DNA from: Gammaproteobacteria bacterium
GTDB lineage: Bacteria; Pseudomonadota; Gammaproteobacteria; Steroidobacterales; Steroidobacteraceae
NCBI GenBank assembly: GCA_025359205.1
Contig: JANYHD010000026.1
Span: forward strand, 95,871-159,870
DNA length: 64,000 nt
Direction of reading: 5' to 3'
The translations under genes were made by a program, and so were the position numbers. Under the pieces are notes generated by a model. That model saw nothing but the letters and a program-made list of their open reading frames with translations. It was not told the origin of the DNA and made no database searches. Shown piece by piece: positions 1 to 8,509 of the stretch (the first letter of the stretch is position 1; every line of letters begins with the position of its first letter).

Positions 1-983
1 GGGGCTCACGCGTTTGTGTTACACGTTCGGGTACTGCACAGGGCGGCGGCTTTACCTGCCCATACCACGCCTGGTCTTACGGGCTCGATGGACGGTTGCG
101 CGCGGCGCGCGAAATGCCCGCATCCTTCAGGCGCGAGGAGGCGGGCCTCAAGCCACTGCAGCTGCGCGTGCTCGAAGGGCTCATCTTCATCAGCTTTGCC
201 GCCACACCGCCCGCTTTGGACGATGCCGCGCGCGCGCTGGCCAATGCGGCCGGCACGCATGGCTGGGCCAACGCCAGGGTGGCGCACCAGGCCCGTTTCG
301 AGATACACGCCAACTGGAAGCTGGCGCTTGAGAACTACATGGAATGCTATCACTGCCAGCCCGCCCATCCGGAATTCGCGCGCCGTCACGCCAATGCCCG
401 TCCCTGGACACAGGCGGCCGAGCTCGAGCGCTCAGCACACGAGCGCAGCAGCGCGCTTGGGATCCGCATCGACAATGTTGACCACTACGCGCTCAAGGCG
501 CGCGTCGGCCAGGAATCCGTGTCCGTGCTGCGCAGCGCGCTGCTGCCCGGGCATCTCACCGGCTCGCCCGATGGCCAGCAGGTCGCGCCGCTGATGGGCG
601 CCTTCCCGCAACACGACGGCAATTCGACCTACTTCGACATCGGCCCGGTCAGCGATTTCCTCGCCTACGCGGATCATGGCGTGATCTATCGCTTCATTCC
701 GCGTGCCGTCGATCGGACCGAGATGGAAGTGATCTGGCTCGTGCACGCTGATGCGGTGGCGGGGCGTGACTACGATCCCGCGCGCCTCACCTGGCTGTGG
801 CAGGTCACGAGCGTCGAAGACAAGCTGATCATCGAACGCAACCAGGAAGGCGTGAACTCTCGCTACTACGAGCCGGGCCCGTACTCCCTCCAGGAGGACT
901 ACACCAGCCGCTTCGTGGCCTGGTACCTCGCTGAGCTCGGCCCAACCTCGCCCGCTCAGCGCGCCGCGGCCGCGGCGCGGTAG
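1..983 (+). CDS. Rieske ring-hydroxylating oxygenase alpha subunit (GbcA/CntA-like), 5'-truncated by the window edge
   Basis: The reading frame is open from the first codon at base 3, so the start and the first Rieske CxH pair lie outside the window. The fragment opens within the Rieske domain, and the second ligand pair is visible as CPYHAW (residues 19-24 of the fragment). The catalytic SRPBCC domain follows, with the mononuclear iron motif NWKLALENYMECYHCQPAH; the two iron histidine codons are at 351-353 and 366-368. The C-terminal part has the typical E-x-x-Q-x-G segment followed by Y-x-P-G. Such enzymes hydroxylate or demethylate amine or aromatic substrates using electrons from a separate reductase. 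The ECYHC context resembles the glycine betaine/carnitine oxygenase branch, but the substrate is inference. The 3' end overlaps the convergent amidohydrolase gene by 28 bp. Confidence 0.9.
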   Translation, partial: GSRVCVTRSGTAQGGGFTCPYHAWSYGLDGRLRAAREMPASFRREEAGLKPLQLRVLEGLIFISFAATPPALDDAARALANAAGTHGWANARVAHQARFEIHANWKLALENYMECYHCQPAHPEFARRHANARPWTQAAELERSAHERSSALGIRIDNVDHYALKARVGQESVSVLRSALLPGHLTGSPDGQQVAPLMGAFPQHDGNSTYFDIGPVSDFLAYADHGVIYRFIPRAVDRTEMEVIWLVHADAVAGRDYDPARLTWLWQVTSVEDKLIIERNQEGVNSRYYEPGPYSLQEDYTSRFVAWYLAELGPTSPAQRAAAAAR

Positions 984-2971
984 ACTCGCTGGCCGCGGAA
1001 CCAGGTCTCCAGCACCTGTGTGCGGGCAATGTCTTCGGTTTTGCCGCTCGCGGCGAGCGCCAGCAGGTCGCGATCCACGATGATGAAATCTGCCGATTTG
1101 CCCAATTCCAGCGAGCCGAATTCGCGCTCGCGGCCCAGGAACCGCGCACCCTCGATCGTGTAGGCGTCAAGCGCCTCGCGCAGGCTCAGCGCCTGGTGCG
1201 CGTTGAGTGCGCCATCACCGGGCATGTGCCGCAGCACGGCCACGGCAATGTTCACGAACGGTTGCGGGTCGCGCGTGCTCACCGGCGCATCGGACCCGCC
1301 TACTACGATGCCACCCGCATTCCTCACGGCGCGGACAGGATAGCTATTCTCGTAGTAATAGCTGCCCGGCACGATGCGGCTCTCGGCACTGTTGCCGCTC
1401 ATGTGCTGCACGAAGGGCACGACCGTCAAGTCGTAGTCGGTGTTCGAGGTGGCCCAGCTGAAGGTGAAGGCCACGTACAAGTGGTCGCGGCCGAGCCGCA
1501 CGACGTCTTCCGGCTGCACGAACTGCAGGTGCGCGAAACTGTCGTGCGTGGCGCTATTGCCGTCCGCGGCGCGCGCGGCTTCGATCGCATCGAGCGCGGT
1601 GCGGGCGGCGCGATCGCCGATCACGTGGATGTGCAGGTTGAACCCGGCCAGGTGCATGCGCCGCGCCATCTCGAAAATGACCTCGCGATCGTCCTTGAGC
1701 TGGCCCATCGACAGCTGGCATTGCGCGGGAAGGAAACCGTGGACTGAGCTGAAGTCGGCCACGTCCCGGTAGCGTTCGGCATGCTCGCGCACCTCGCGAC
1801 ACAGCGCCGAGTCCGTGTCCACGTAGCCGGTCACGCTCGGGTGACCGGTTGCGTCGATGCTGAAGATCGGTTGCAGGTAGGGCTGCAGCATGGCCGCGTT
1901 GCCCAGTGTCGGTGGCCGGGCGAAGGGATCACCTTCGACCACACCGTCAGCGTAAATCTTGACGAAATCGGCGCGCAGGAGCGGATTGGTCGCGTAGCGG
2001 GCACGCATGGCCAGGGCACGGGCCACCATGCCGGCATAGTCGATGTGCCCGGTGGCATCGCGGTTCTCATCGGGGTTGAAATACTGCGCCAGCGTGACAT
2101 GCGCGGTCAGCTGGCCGGAGGCCAGTAGTTTTTCATAGACCGGGTTGGCTTCGGGCGCCGCCGCCGCGTCGAGCACGGCCGTGATGCCCGCGCGGTTGAG
2201 CGCGTGCGGCAGTCGCTCGGGATGCACCAGCGCGATCTGCAGCTCGTTGTAGTTCATGTAGTCGCGGTTGACGAGGTACTGCGCTTCCTCGTTCAACTCG
2301 CCTGCGGGCTCGCCCTGCGCATCGACGCCGATCAGCAATCGGTACTTGGAAAAGTCGCTGGCGAGCGTGGCGCGGCTGAGCCCGACCCTATGGCCCTGGG
2401 CATTGACCGCCAGCGCCATGGCGGCGCTGTTGAACGCGGCGTGATGGCCATCATCGCCCATGAGGTAGACGGGATTGTCCGGCGCGGCCCTGTCCAGCGC
2501 GGCGCGCAGCGTGGGGTATTCCGCATCGGGCGTGTTGCCGTACGCGATGCTCCAGCCCTGGACATGCAACCAACGGCCGGCCGGCGGGTGAAAATGCGCG
2601 ATGCAGGCCCGCACGAAGGCCGATAGCTGGCGCAGTGACCTGGGGGCGCTTAGTAGGTCGCATTCGTCGCCGCTCACGAGATCGACGGGGTGGATATGCG
2701 AGTCAACGAGCCCCGGCAACACCAGGCGGCCGCCGGCATCAACCCGTCGTGTGTGCGGCCCCAGGTAGCGCTTCAGGCCCGCCTCGTCGCCGACGTACAC
2801 AATCTGACCGTTGCTCGCAGCCAGCGCCCCAGCCAGTGCCGGTCCTGCGGCCGTATAGATGCGGGCATGGGTGAGCACGAGGTCAGCGGGTGCAGCGCCG
2901 GCCGGCAGCGCCACCGCCGTCGCCTGCAGGCCAATGGCTACCGACCAAAATCGCCTGGCCAGATTTCCCAA
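956..2971 (-). CDS. exported YtcJ-like amidohydrolase (metal-dependent hydrolase)
   Basis: The protein is about 671 aa and belongs to the amidohydrolase superfamily, YtcJ/amidohydrolase_3 type. The metal-binding HxH is seen in GLVDSHIHPVD near the N-terminus, and the C-terminal conserved part reads GGSDAPVSTRDP, followed by the LELGKSADFIIVDRD strand typical of the composite beta sandwich. I chose the TTG at 2971 as start because a perfect AAGGAG lies at 2978-2983 (minus sense) with a 6-base spacer. The frame is open up to a TTG at 3013, but that would put an odd Cys-containing extension ahead of the signal peptide. From 2971 the product starts with a twin-Arg n-region, a hydrophobic stretch and an AGA-AP cleavage-like site, so export to the periplasm is likely. 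Substrate unknown; family members hydrolyse amides or cyclic ureas. It is divergent from the amine-binding protein gene. Confidence 0.85.
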   Translation of the reverse strand: MGNLARRFWSVAIGLQATAVALPAGAAPADLVLTHARIYTAAGPALAGALAASNGQIVYVGDEAGLKRYLGPHTRRVDAGGRLVLPGLVDSHIHPVDLVSGDECDLLSAPRSLRQLSAFVRACIAHFHPPAGRWLHVQGWSIAYGNTPDAEYPTLRAALDRAAPDNPVYLMGDDGHHAAFNSAAMALAVNAQGHRVGLSRATLASDFSKYRLLIGVDAQGEPAGELNEEAQYLVNRDYMNYNELQIALVHPERLPHALNRAGITAVLDAAAAPEANPVYEKLLASGQLTAHVTLAQYFNPDENRDATGHIDYAGMVARALAMRARYATNPLLRADFVKIYADGVVEGDPFARPPTLGNAAMLQPYLQPIFSIDATGHPSVTGYVDTDSALCREVREHAERYRDVADFSSVHGFLPAQCQLSMGQLKDDREVIFEMARRMHLAGFNLHIHVIGDRAARTALDAIEAARAADGNSATHDSFAHLQFVQPEDVVRLGRDHLYVAFTFSWATSNTDYDLTVVPFVQHMSGNSAESRIVPGSYYYENSYPVRAVRNAGGIVVGGSDAPVSTRDPQPFVNIAVAVLRHMPGDGALNAHQALSLREALDAYTIEGARFLGREREFGSLELGKSADFIIVDRDLLALAASGKTEDIARTQVLETWFRGQRVYRAAAAAR

Positions 2972-3017
2972 TATCAGCTCCTTGATTCCAGAACCCGTGC
3001 ACTCGCCGGCCAACCAT

Positions 3018-3023
3018 TATAAT
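3018..3023 (+). promoter_or_regulatory. consensus -10 hexamer 6 bases ahead of the binding-protein start
   Basis: TATAAT occurs exactly, with six bases between it and the ATG at 3030, so transcription would start at or next to the start codon. No consensus -35 sits at 16-18 bp spacing and no Shine-Dalgarno is evident. Candidate leaderless promoter. Confidence 0.45.
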
Positions 3024-3029
3024 GAGCGC

Positions 3030-4124
3030 ATGATGCGGAAGTGCCACGCGGGCCTGCTTGCGCTCCTGCTCGCCACGAGCGGCGGCGGGTCCGTCGCGGC
3101 GGACAAGCGGCTGTTCATCTACAACTGGTCCGACTTCATCGGCACCGGCACCATCGAACGCTTCGAGAAGCTCACCGGCATCAAAGTGGTGTACGACACC
3201 TACGATGCAGAGGAGACCGCCGAGGCGCGGCTGCTGGCCGGAGAATCCGGCTACGACGTGGTCAGCGTCTCCTCGAACTTCTCCAGCCGCCAGATCCGGG
3301 CCGGCGTCTACATCCCGCTCGACAAGGCAAAGCTGCCCAACTGGAAGAACCTGGATCCGCACTTCCTGGCCAATCTGCAGGACAGCGACCCGGGCAATCG
3401 CTATGGCGTGCCTTACATGCAGGCGATCAACGGCTTCGCCTACAACATCGAGCAGATCCGCGCGCGCATGCGCGATGCCCCAGTCGGGAGCCTGGACATG
3501 ATCTTCAAGCCGGAGATCATAAAGCGCTTCGCCGACTGCGGCGTGACTTTCCTCGACTCACCGCAGGATGTGCTGCAACTGGCGTTGCGCTACCTGCACC
3601 TGGACCCGAACAGCACGCGCCGCGAGGACTACGAGGCCGCCGAGCGGCTGTTGCTCAAGGTGCGGCCCTACATCCGTAACTTCGATTCGGTCGAGTACAT
3701 GAACGGGCTCGCCAACAAAGAAGTGTGTATCGCGATGTCGTGGTCAGCCGACTACGAAACGGTGATGGCGCGTGCACGCGCCGCCGGAGCGCCGGTGCAC
3801 CTGGCGTTCACGGTGCCTGCCGAGGGTGCCAACCTGACGCTGTCCTCATTCCTGATTCCCGTCGGCGCGCCACATCCGGAAGCGGCCTATGCGTTTCTCA
3901 ATTTCCTCATGGACCCGCAAGTCATCGCCGGCATCACCAACGAAATCTACTACGGCAACGCGAACCTCGCGGCCAATGCCTATGTACGGCCGGACATACT
4001 GAACGACCCCATCCTGTACCCGACGCCCGATATCGAGGCGCGCCTCTACCCCAACGTGGAAGCGAGCATCGCGCTGGAACGTATCCGCACGCGGATCTGG
4101 ACACGCATCAAGACCGGCGAGTAA
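3030..4124 (+). CDS. PotD/PotF-family polyamine-type ABC transporter substrate-binding protein
   Basis: About 364 aa. A signal peptide (hydrophobic LLALLLATS, cleavage near VAA-DK) is followed by LFIYNWSDFIGTGTIERF, the hallmark N-terminus of spermidine/putrescine-binding proteins; YGVPYMQAINGFAYN and AMSWSAD are further family motifs. It should act in the periplasm, delivering polyamines or related cationic amines to the permeases encoded at 4166-5910. The frame stays open upstream to 2859, but that extension would overlap the divergent gene; the tandem ATG ATG at 3030/3033 puts the signal peptide at the N-terminus. It is convergent with the permease genes, which is unusual because Pot systems are normally one operon. 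Exact ligand unknown. Confidence 0.9.
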   Translation: MMRKCHAGLLALLLATSGGGSVAADKRLFIYNWSDFIGTGTIERFEKLTGIKVVYDTYDAEETAEARLLAGESGYDVVSVSSNFSSRQIRAGVYIPLDKAKLPNWKNLDPHFLANLQDSDPGNRYGVPYMQAINGFAYNIEQIRARMRDAPVGSLDMIFKPEIIKRFADCGVTFLDSPQDVLQLALRYLHLDPNSTRREDYEAAERLLLKVRPYIRNFDSVEYMNGLANKEVCIAMSWSADYETVMARARAAGAPVHLAFTVPAEGANLTLSSFLIPVGAPHPEAAYAFLNFLMDPQVIAGITNEIYYGNANLAANAYVRPDILNDPILYPTPDIEARLYPNVEASIALERIRTRIWTRIKTGE

Positions 4125-4165
4125 CGTCCGAGTTGGGCGCAGGCGCTGCGAGCTTGCACTTGCAG

Positions 4166-4996
4166 CTACTGCGCGGCGAGCTGCAGGTCGCGCAGGCGCT
4201 GCTGGTCGGCGCGGCGCATCAGCACCCCGGCGATGAGCACGCCGGCGCCGACCGTGGCGATGATCAGCGTGGCGAGCGCGTTGATGTCCGGGCTGACGCC
4301 CAGCTTCACCTTCGAGAAGATCACCATCGGCAACGTGCTGGCGCCCGGACCCGAAACGAAACTCGAAATCACCAGGTCATCGAGCGAGAGCGTGAAGCTC
4401 AGCAGCCAGCCGCTGGCCAGCGCCGGGGCGATGATTGGCAGGGTCGTATCGAGGAAGGCGCGCACCGGCCCGGATCCCAGGTCCATGGCGGCCTCCTCCA
4501 GCGAACGATCCGCGGTGCCGAGGCGCGACTGCACCGTGACGGTCACGTAGGCGGTGCAGAAGGCGACGTGCGCGAGCACAATGGTCAGGAAGCCGCGATG
4601 TGGCCAGCCGAACAGGTGCAGCATCGAAATCAGCAGCAACAGCTGCGTGATGCCCGTGATGATCTCGGGCATCACCAGCGGGGCGTTGACCATGGCCGTT
4701 AGCATCAGGCGGCCGCGGAATTTCTTGAAGCGCACCAGCGCGATCGCGGCCAGCGTGCCGAGCACCATGGCCGCGGTTGCCGCGACGAAGCCAATGCGCA
4801 ATGACAGCCAGGCCGCGGTGATCAGCTGATCGTTGCGCACAAGTTCCCGGTACCAGTGCGTGGAGAAGCCGCCCCAGATGCCCACCAGCGGCGAGGCGTT
4901 GAAGGAATAGCCGATCATCACCAGCATCGGGATATAGAGCAACGCCACCCCAATCGCGAGCACGCTCATCAGCATGGTCGGCAGCCGCTCGTTCAT
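4166..4996 (-). CDS. PotC/PotI-type polyamine ABC transporter permease
   Basis: 276 aa, with about six membrane segments beginning with VLAIGVALLYIPMLVMIGYSF. The cytoplasmic EAA loop that docks on the ATPase is present (LEEAAMDLGSGPVRAFLDTT, about residues 175-195), in the form used by PotC/PotI/YdcV. It would pair with the upstream permease to form the inner-membrane channel of a polyamine or related amine importer. Its start overlaps the stop of the preceding permease gene by 4 bp (ATGA), so the two are translationally coupled. No gene for the ATP-binding subunit follows: the next gene is the convergent binding protein. The ATPase must be supplied from outside this window. Confidence 0.92.
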   Translation of the reverse strand: MNERLPTMLMSVLAIGVALLYIPMLVMIGYSFNASPLVGIWGGFSTHWYRELVRNDQLITAAWLSLRIGFVAATAAMVLGTLAAIALVRFKKFRGRLMLTAMVNAPLVMPEIITGITQLLLLISMLHLFGWPHRGFLTIVLAHVAFCTAYVTVTVQSRLGTADRSLEEAAMDLGSGPVRAFLDTTLPIIAPALASGWLLSFTLSLDDLVISSFVSGPGASTLPMVIFSKVKLGVSPDINALATLIIATVGAGVLIAGVLMRRADQQRLRDLQLAAQ

Positions 4997-5910
4997 GCGT
5001 GCGCCTCCAGTTCCTTGCTGTGATAGTGCTGGTAGATGGCGATCGGTCCGACCAGCAGCACCAGGAAGGCCACGGCAACCGCCGAGGCCACCGGCCAGTC
5101 ACGGTTGCCGAAGAACTCGTCCCACAGCACGCGGCCGATCATCAGGTTGTCGGCGCCGCCCAGGAGCGTAGGAATCACGAACTCGCCTATGGCCGGGATG
5201 AACACCAGCATCGAGCCGGCGATGACACCGGGCATGGACAGGGGCAGGGTTACGTCGAGGAAGGCGCGCCACGGCGGACTGCCGAGGTCCGCCGAGGCCT
5301 CCAGCAAGGTGCGATCGAGTTTTTCCAGGGTCGCAAACAGTGGCAGCACCATGAAGGGCAGGTATGAGTAAATGATGCCCAGGTACACCGCCGTAGTGGT
5401 GTGCATGAGCTTCAGCGGCTCGCGAATCAGTCCCAGCCACAACAGCGCCTGATTCAGCAGCCCGTTCTCGCGAATGATGCCCTCGAGCGCGTAGACCCGC
5501 AGCAGGAAGGAGGTCCAGAAGGGCAGGATGATGATCAGCAGCAGGATGCTCTGCGTGCTCCGCGAGGTGCGCGAAATGCCATAGGCCATCGGGTAGCCGA
5601 TCAGCAGACAGATGAGCGTGGAAAAGAACGCGGTTTTCAGGGAATATAAGTAAGAGAGGGCATACACTTTGTCGGTGACGAGATAGCGGTAGTTGTCCAG
5701 GTGCGCGGCGACGTGCAGGTGATGATGAGCGTCCATCGAGAACACATCGGTGTACGGCGGCACGCGAATGGCGGTCTGGGCAAAACTGATCGTCAGGGCG
5801 AAGCCGAACGGAATCAGGAAGAAGACCAGCAGGAACAGCAGCGGCGGAGCAATGATCAGCCAGCGCCGGTGGCGCGCAAGCTGGAATTTCGCCAGGACAC
5901 CGGGACCCAT
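4993..5910 (-). CDS. PotB/PotH-type polyamine ABC transporter permease
   Basis: 305 aa. A short charged N-terminus is followed by a strong first membrane segment (WLIIAPPLLFLLVFFLIPFGF), a periplasmic stretch and five further segments. The EAA loop LLEASADLGSPPWRAFLDVT is followed by LPLSMPGV, as in PotB/PotH. First gene of the two-gene permease operon. Its start is only 41 bp from the divergent TetR-Rieske fusion gene at 5952, so that protein is the natural candidate regulator of the operon (inference from layout). Substrate is likely a polyamine or quaternary amine by family, and cannot be fixed from sequence alone. Confidence 0.92.
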   Translation of the reverse strand: MGPGVLAKFQLARHRRWLIIAPPLLFLLVFFLIPFGFALTISFAQTAIRVPPYTDVFSMDAHHHLHVAAHLDNYRYLVTDKVYALSYLYSLKTAFFSTLICLLIGYPMAYGISRTSRSTQSILLLIIILPFWTSFLLRVYALEGIIRENGLLNQALLWLGLIREPLKLMHTTTAVYLGIIYSYLPFMVLPLFATLEKLDRTLLEASADLGSPPWRAFLDVTLPLSMPGVIAGSMLVFIPAIGEFVIPTLLGGADNLMIGRVLWDEFFGNRDWPVASAVAVAFLVLLVGPIAIYQHYHSKELEAHA

Positions 5911-5951
5911 CTGATGCGTGACTATGCCAAAAGCGCCGCGGGAGCAAGGCG

Positions 5952-7631
5952 TTGACTACAGCGCGCGCTGGCCGGCAACGCGCGCCGGCCGCGGCCCCGC
6001 GCCACCGCCTGTCCGCCACCCGCCAGCGGCAACGGCTCATCGACGCCTGCATATCCGCGCTGCATATCTACGGACCGTCGCGCACGACGGTGGCGAAGGT
6101 CGTGGCGATCGCCAAGCTTTCCCCGGGCATCGTGCGATTCTACTTCAAGTCCAAGGCGGCCATGCTGGTCGCCTCGCTGCGCTTTCTGTCGACCGAATTT
6201 GACCAGCTGGTGCTCGACCCGGTGGCTGAACTACGCCATTCGCCCGTGCCGGCCCTGCAGAAGATGGTCGAACTGTACCTCGACCCGGCCGTCGCCAGTA
6301 CGCGCAAGATCTCCGTCTGGTACGCCTTCTGGGGCGAGGCGACCGCGCGGCAGGAATACCAGGATATCTGCGGCCAGAAAGACGATCGCTTCGCCAACAT
6401 GGTGCTGGAACTGATCGGGCGGATGATAGAACAGAGTGGCCTCAGGCATCTCGATCCCGACGCCGTTTCCCTGGGCCTGATTGGCGTGCTGGAGATGCTC
6501 TGGCAGGGCTTCGCGTTCCAGGAAGACGAGGACATCGACCGCGCGGCCGCGCGTGGCCGCGCCATGGCCTACCTCGCGTCGGTGTTTCCAGGGCATTTTC
6601 CGGCGCTGGCGACTGCACTGGCGACGGACGGCGCGCGAACACAGGCCGCCGCCCAGCCCCAGGCCCAGGCATGGGAGAACCTGCCTGCGGAGCGCCGTCA
6701 TGCGCTCGAGCTGGCGCAGTGTTTCGCCTCGGCCTGGCAATTGGCCGGTCGCGCTGACGACCTGCGCGTGCGCGGCGAATACCTCACGATCGAACTCGCC
6801 ACCTGCCGCGCGCTCATCGTCCACGACGGCGCTCAGCTGCGGGCCTTTGGCAACAGCTGTCCGCACCAGCCGCACACGCTGGTGCTGGCCCGCCACGGCC
6901 AGCTTCCCGGAGCCATCGATTGCCCACTGCACCGGCTCAGTTTTGGCCTTGACGGCCACTCGGCCGATGCCGCGGACAGCACCAATCTGGTGGCCATGTC
7001 ACTCAACGTTGTCGCCGGCCTCGTGTATGTCAACCCGCAGTCCCAGGTCCGGCCAGCCGCGAGCGAATTCCCAGCCGCGAACGATGCTGCGCAGTCTGCA
7101 GGCTCCGGCGAGATGCCCGCGTTCACCGAGATTGAGGTGGCGGCCGACTGGAAGACCAGCGTCGAGCAGTTACTCCTGCATCGCCTGCCCGAGCGCGCAG
7201 GGCAGGGCGGCGCGCAGTCCTTCGGCCCACCGACGCTCGAAACCATCGCGGGCCAACGGCAGCTGCGCTGGCAGGCAACGCCTGCGGCCGGCGAACACCT
7301 GCCCTGGCGACGCGCCTATATGTGGCCGAATGTCCTGCTGGAATGGCGCACCGACGGCATGAGCGCGATACAGATATTGCCGGCAGCGGCGGGCCGTAGC
7401 CGCTGGCAATGCTTTGACTATGGCTACACTTGTGGCGACGAGCGTGCGAGCACGCTGGCTATTCTCGCTCGCCGCATCGGTCTCGAAGCATTGCGCTTCG
7501 ATATCGAACTCGCCTCATCGACGCAGCGAGGCCTGGCCGCTCCCGGCTATAGCGCCGCGCGCCGGGCGAACGTAGCGCAGGCGGTCGCGTTTTTCAGGCA
7601 GCTGCTGACCGCGGTCGCAGCGACCCCATAA
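5952..7631 (+). CDS. TetR (BetI-like) - Rieske [2Fe-2S] - degenerate oxygenase-domain fusion protein
   Basis: 559 aa, TTG start: an in-frame TGA lies just upstream and no ATG or GTG intervenes. Residues about 22-70 form a TetR helix-turn-helix (RQRLIDACISAL ... YFKSKAAML), and 75-215 a BetI-like ligand domain. After an Ala/Gln linker, residues 265-365 form a Rieske domain with all four cluster ligands: C303-P-H305, then 18 residues, then C324-P-L-H327. Residues 388-555 resemble the catalytic half of Rieske oxygenases: DWKTSVEQLLLHRL aligns with NWKLALENYMECYH of the oxygenase at the window's left edge. Both iron-binding histidines are replaced (Leu, Gly), while D516 before the conserved QRG is kept. 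This suggests a redox- or ligand-sensing repressor rather than an enzyme. It is divergent from the amine permease operon, its likely target. The fusion is seen directly; the function is inference. Confidence 0.85.
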   Translation: MTTARAGRQRAPAAAPRHRLSATRQRQRLIDACISALHIYGPSRTTVAKVVAIAKLSPGIVRFYFKSKAAMLVASLRFLSTEFDQLVLDPVAELRHSPVPALQKMVELYLDPAVASTRKISVWYAFWGEATARQEYQDICGQKDDRFANMVLELIGRMIEQSGLRHLDPDAVSLGLIGVLEMLWQGFAFQEDEDIDRAAARGRAMAYLASVFPGHFPALATALATDGARTQAAAQPQAQAWENLPAERRHALELAQCFASAWQLAGRADDLRVRGEYLTIELATCRALIVHDGAQLRAFGNSCPHQPHTLVLARHGQLPGAIDCPLHRLSFGLDGHSADAADSTNLVAMSLNVVAGLVYVNPQSQVRPAASEFPAANDAAQSAGSGEMPAFTEIEVAADWKTSVEQLLLHRLPERAGQGGAQSFGPPTLETIAGQRQLRWQATPAAGEHLPWRRAYMWPNVLLEWRTDGMSAIQILPAAAGRSRWQCFDYGYTCGDERASTLAILARRIGLEALRFDIELASSTQRGLAAPGYSAARRANVAQAVAFFRQLLTAVAATP

Positions 7632-7655
7632 GCGCCGGCGGGCCCCCGAGCCTGG

Positions 7656-8480
7656 TCACGCTCCGGGAGTCTTCTCGACCTTCGCGGTTTTCAACAGATC
7701 GTCGCCATAGGCCTTGAATTTCTTTGCCTCCACGAGGTTCCCGAGGCGCTCCTTGACGGCATCGAAGCTTGGGGGCGCGGTCTCACGCGTGTCGTCCAGC
7801 CGGATGACATGCCAGCCGAACTCACTATGCACCGGTGCGCTGGTGGTCTCGCCCTTCTTCAGGCTGGCGACTGCATCGGCAAAGGGTTTTACCATGTTCC
7901 TCGGGCTGAACCACCCCAGGTCGCCGCCATTGGTCTTTGAGCCGTCCAGCGACTGCTCGGCCGCAAGCTTCTCGAATTTCGCGCCCTTCTTCAGGTCAGC
8001 GATGATCTTGTCCGCCTCTTCCTCGGTCTTCACCAGGATATGGCGCGCCTTGTATTGCATCTTGGGCATCGCCGCGACTTGCGTGTCGTACTCGGCCTTG
8101 AGTTCCGCGTCCGTGGGCTTGCGGTCCTTCAGGTAGTTCGCCATCGCCGCCTGTTCCAGGATCTGTAACCGGGCCATCGCCATGGACACAGGCACGTCCC
8201 CCTGCTTGTCGAGACCGTCTTTTTCAGCCTGCTGCGCCACGACTTCGGCGCGCACCAGGGTGTCCAGCACCTGGCCGCGCTCTTCAATCGTCAGTGCATC
8301 GGCCGGTTTGCCGGCAACTGTCTTGACGAAATAATCGAACTGCGCCTTGGTCAGCGCCTTGCCATTGACCGTGGCCATCGGCTTCGACGCCGCGGCGCCA
8401 CCGTTGGCCTGATCACCTTTCGGTGTGCACGCGGCCATCAGGACGAGCGCGCCAATCACCGCGAATCTGGAAATATTCAT
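7656..8480 (-). CDS. PpiC-type peptidyl-prolyl isomerase lipoprotein
   Basis: About 274 aa. The N-terminus has a lipoprotein signal (VIGALVLMAAC, lipobox LMAAC), then a SurA/PrsA-like chaperone segment (MATVNGKALTKAQFDYFV), then a parvulin domain (YKARHILVKTEEEADKII ... GGDLGWFSPRNMVKPF ... HSEFGWHVIRLDD). It should be anchored to the outer or inner membrane facing the periplasm and assist folding of exported proteins. I chose the ATG at 8480, since it is preceded by GAGAG at good spacing and starts right before the signal peptide; an in-frame start at 8504 would only add eight residues. Last gene of a yciB-bolA-ppiC operon, 29 bp after bolA. A short EpsD-like role is possible, but no exopolysaccharide genes are near. 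Confidence 0.88.
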   Translation of the reverse strand: MNISRFAVIGALVLMAACTPKGDQANGGAAASKPMATVNGKALTKAQFDYFVKTVAGKPADALTIEERGQVLDTLVRAEVVAQQAEKDGLDKQGDVPVSMAMARLQILEQAAMANYLKDRKPTDAELKAEYDTQVAAMPKMQYKARHILVKTEEEADKIIADLKKGAKFEKLAAEQSLDGSKTNGGDLGWFSPRNMVKPFADAVASLKKGETTSAPVHSEFGWHVIRLDDTRETAPPSFDAVKERLGNLVEAKKFKAYGDDLLKTAKVEKTPGA

Positions 8481-8509
8481 TTGCACTCTCATAGGGTTAC
8501 ACAACTTAC

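Noticed and set aside
2972..3013. Upstream TTG (3013) as start of the amidohydrolase
   Set aside because: The AAGGAG at 2978-2983 points to TTG 2971, which places the signal peptide at the N-terminus.
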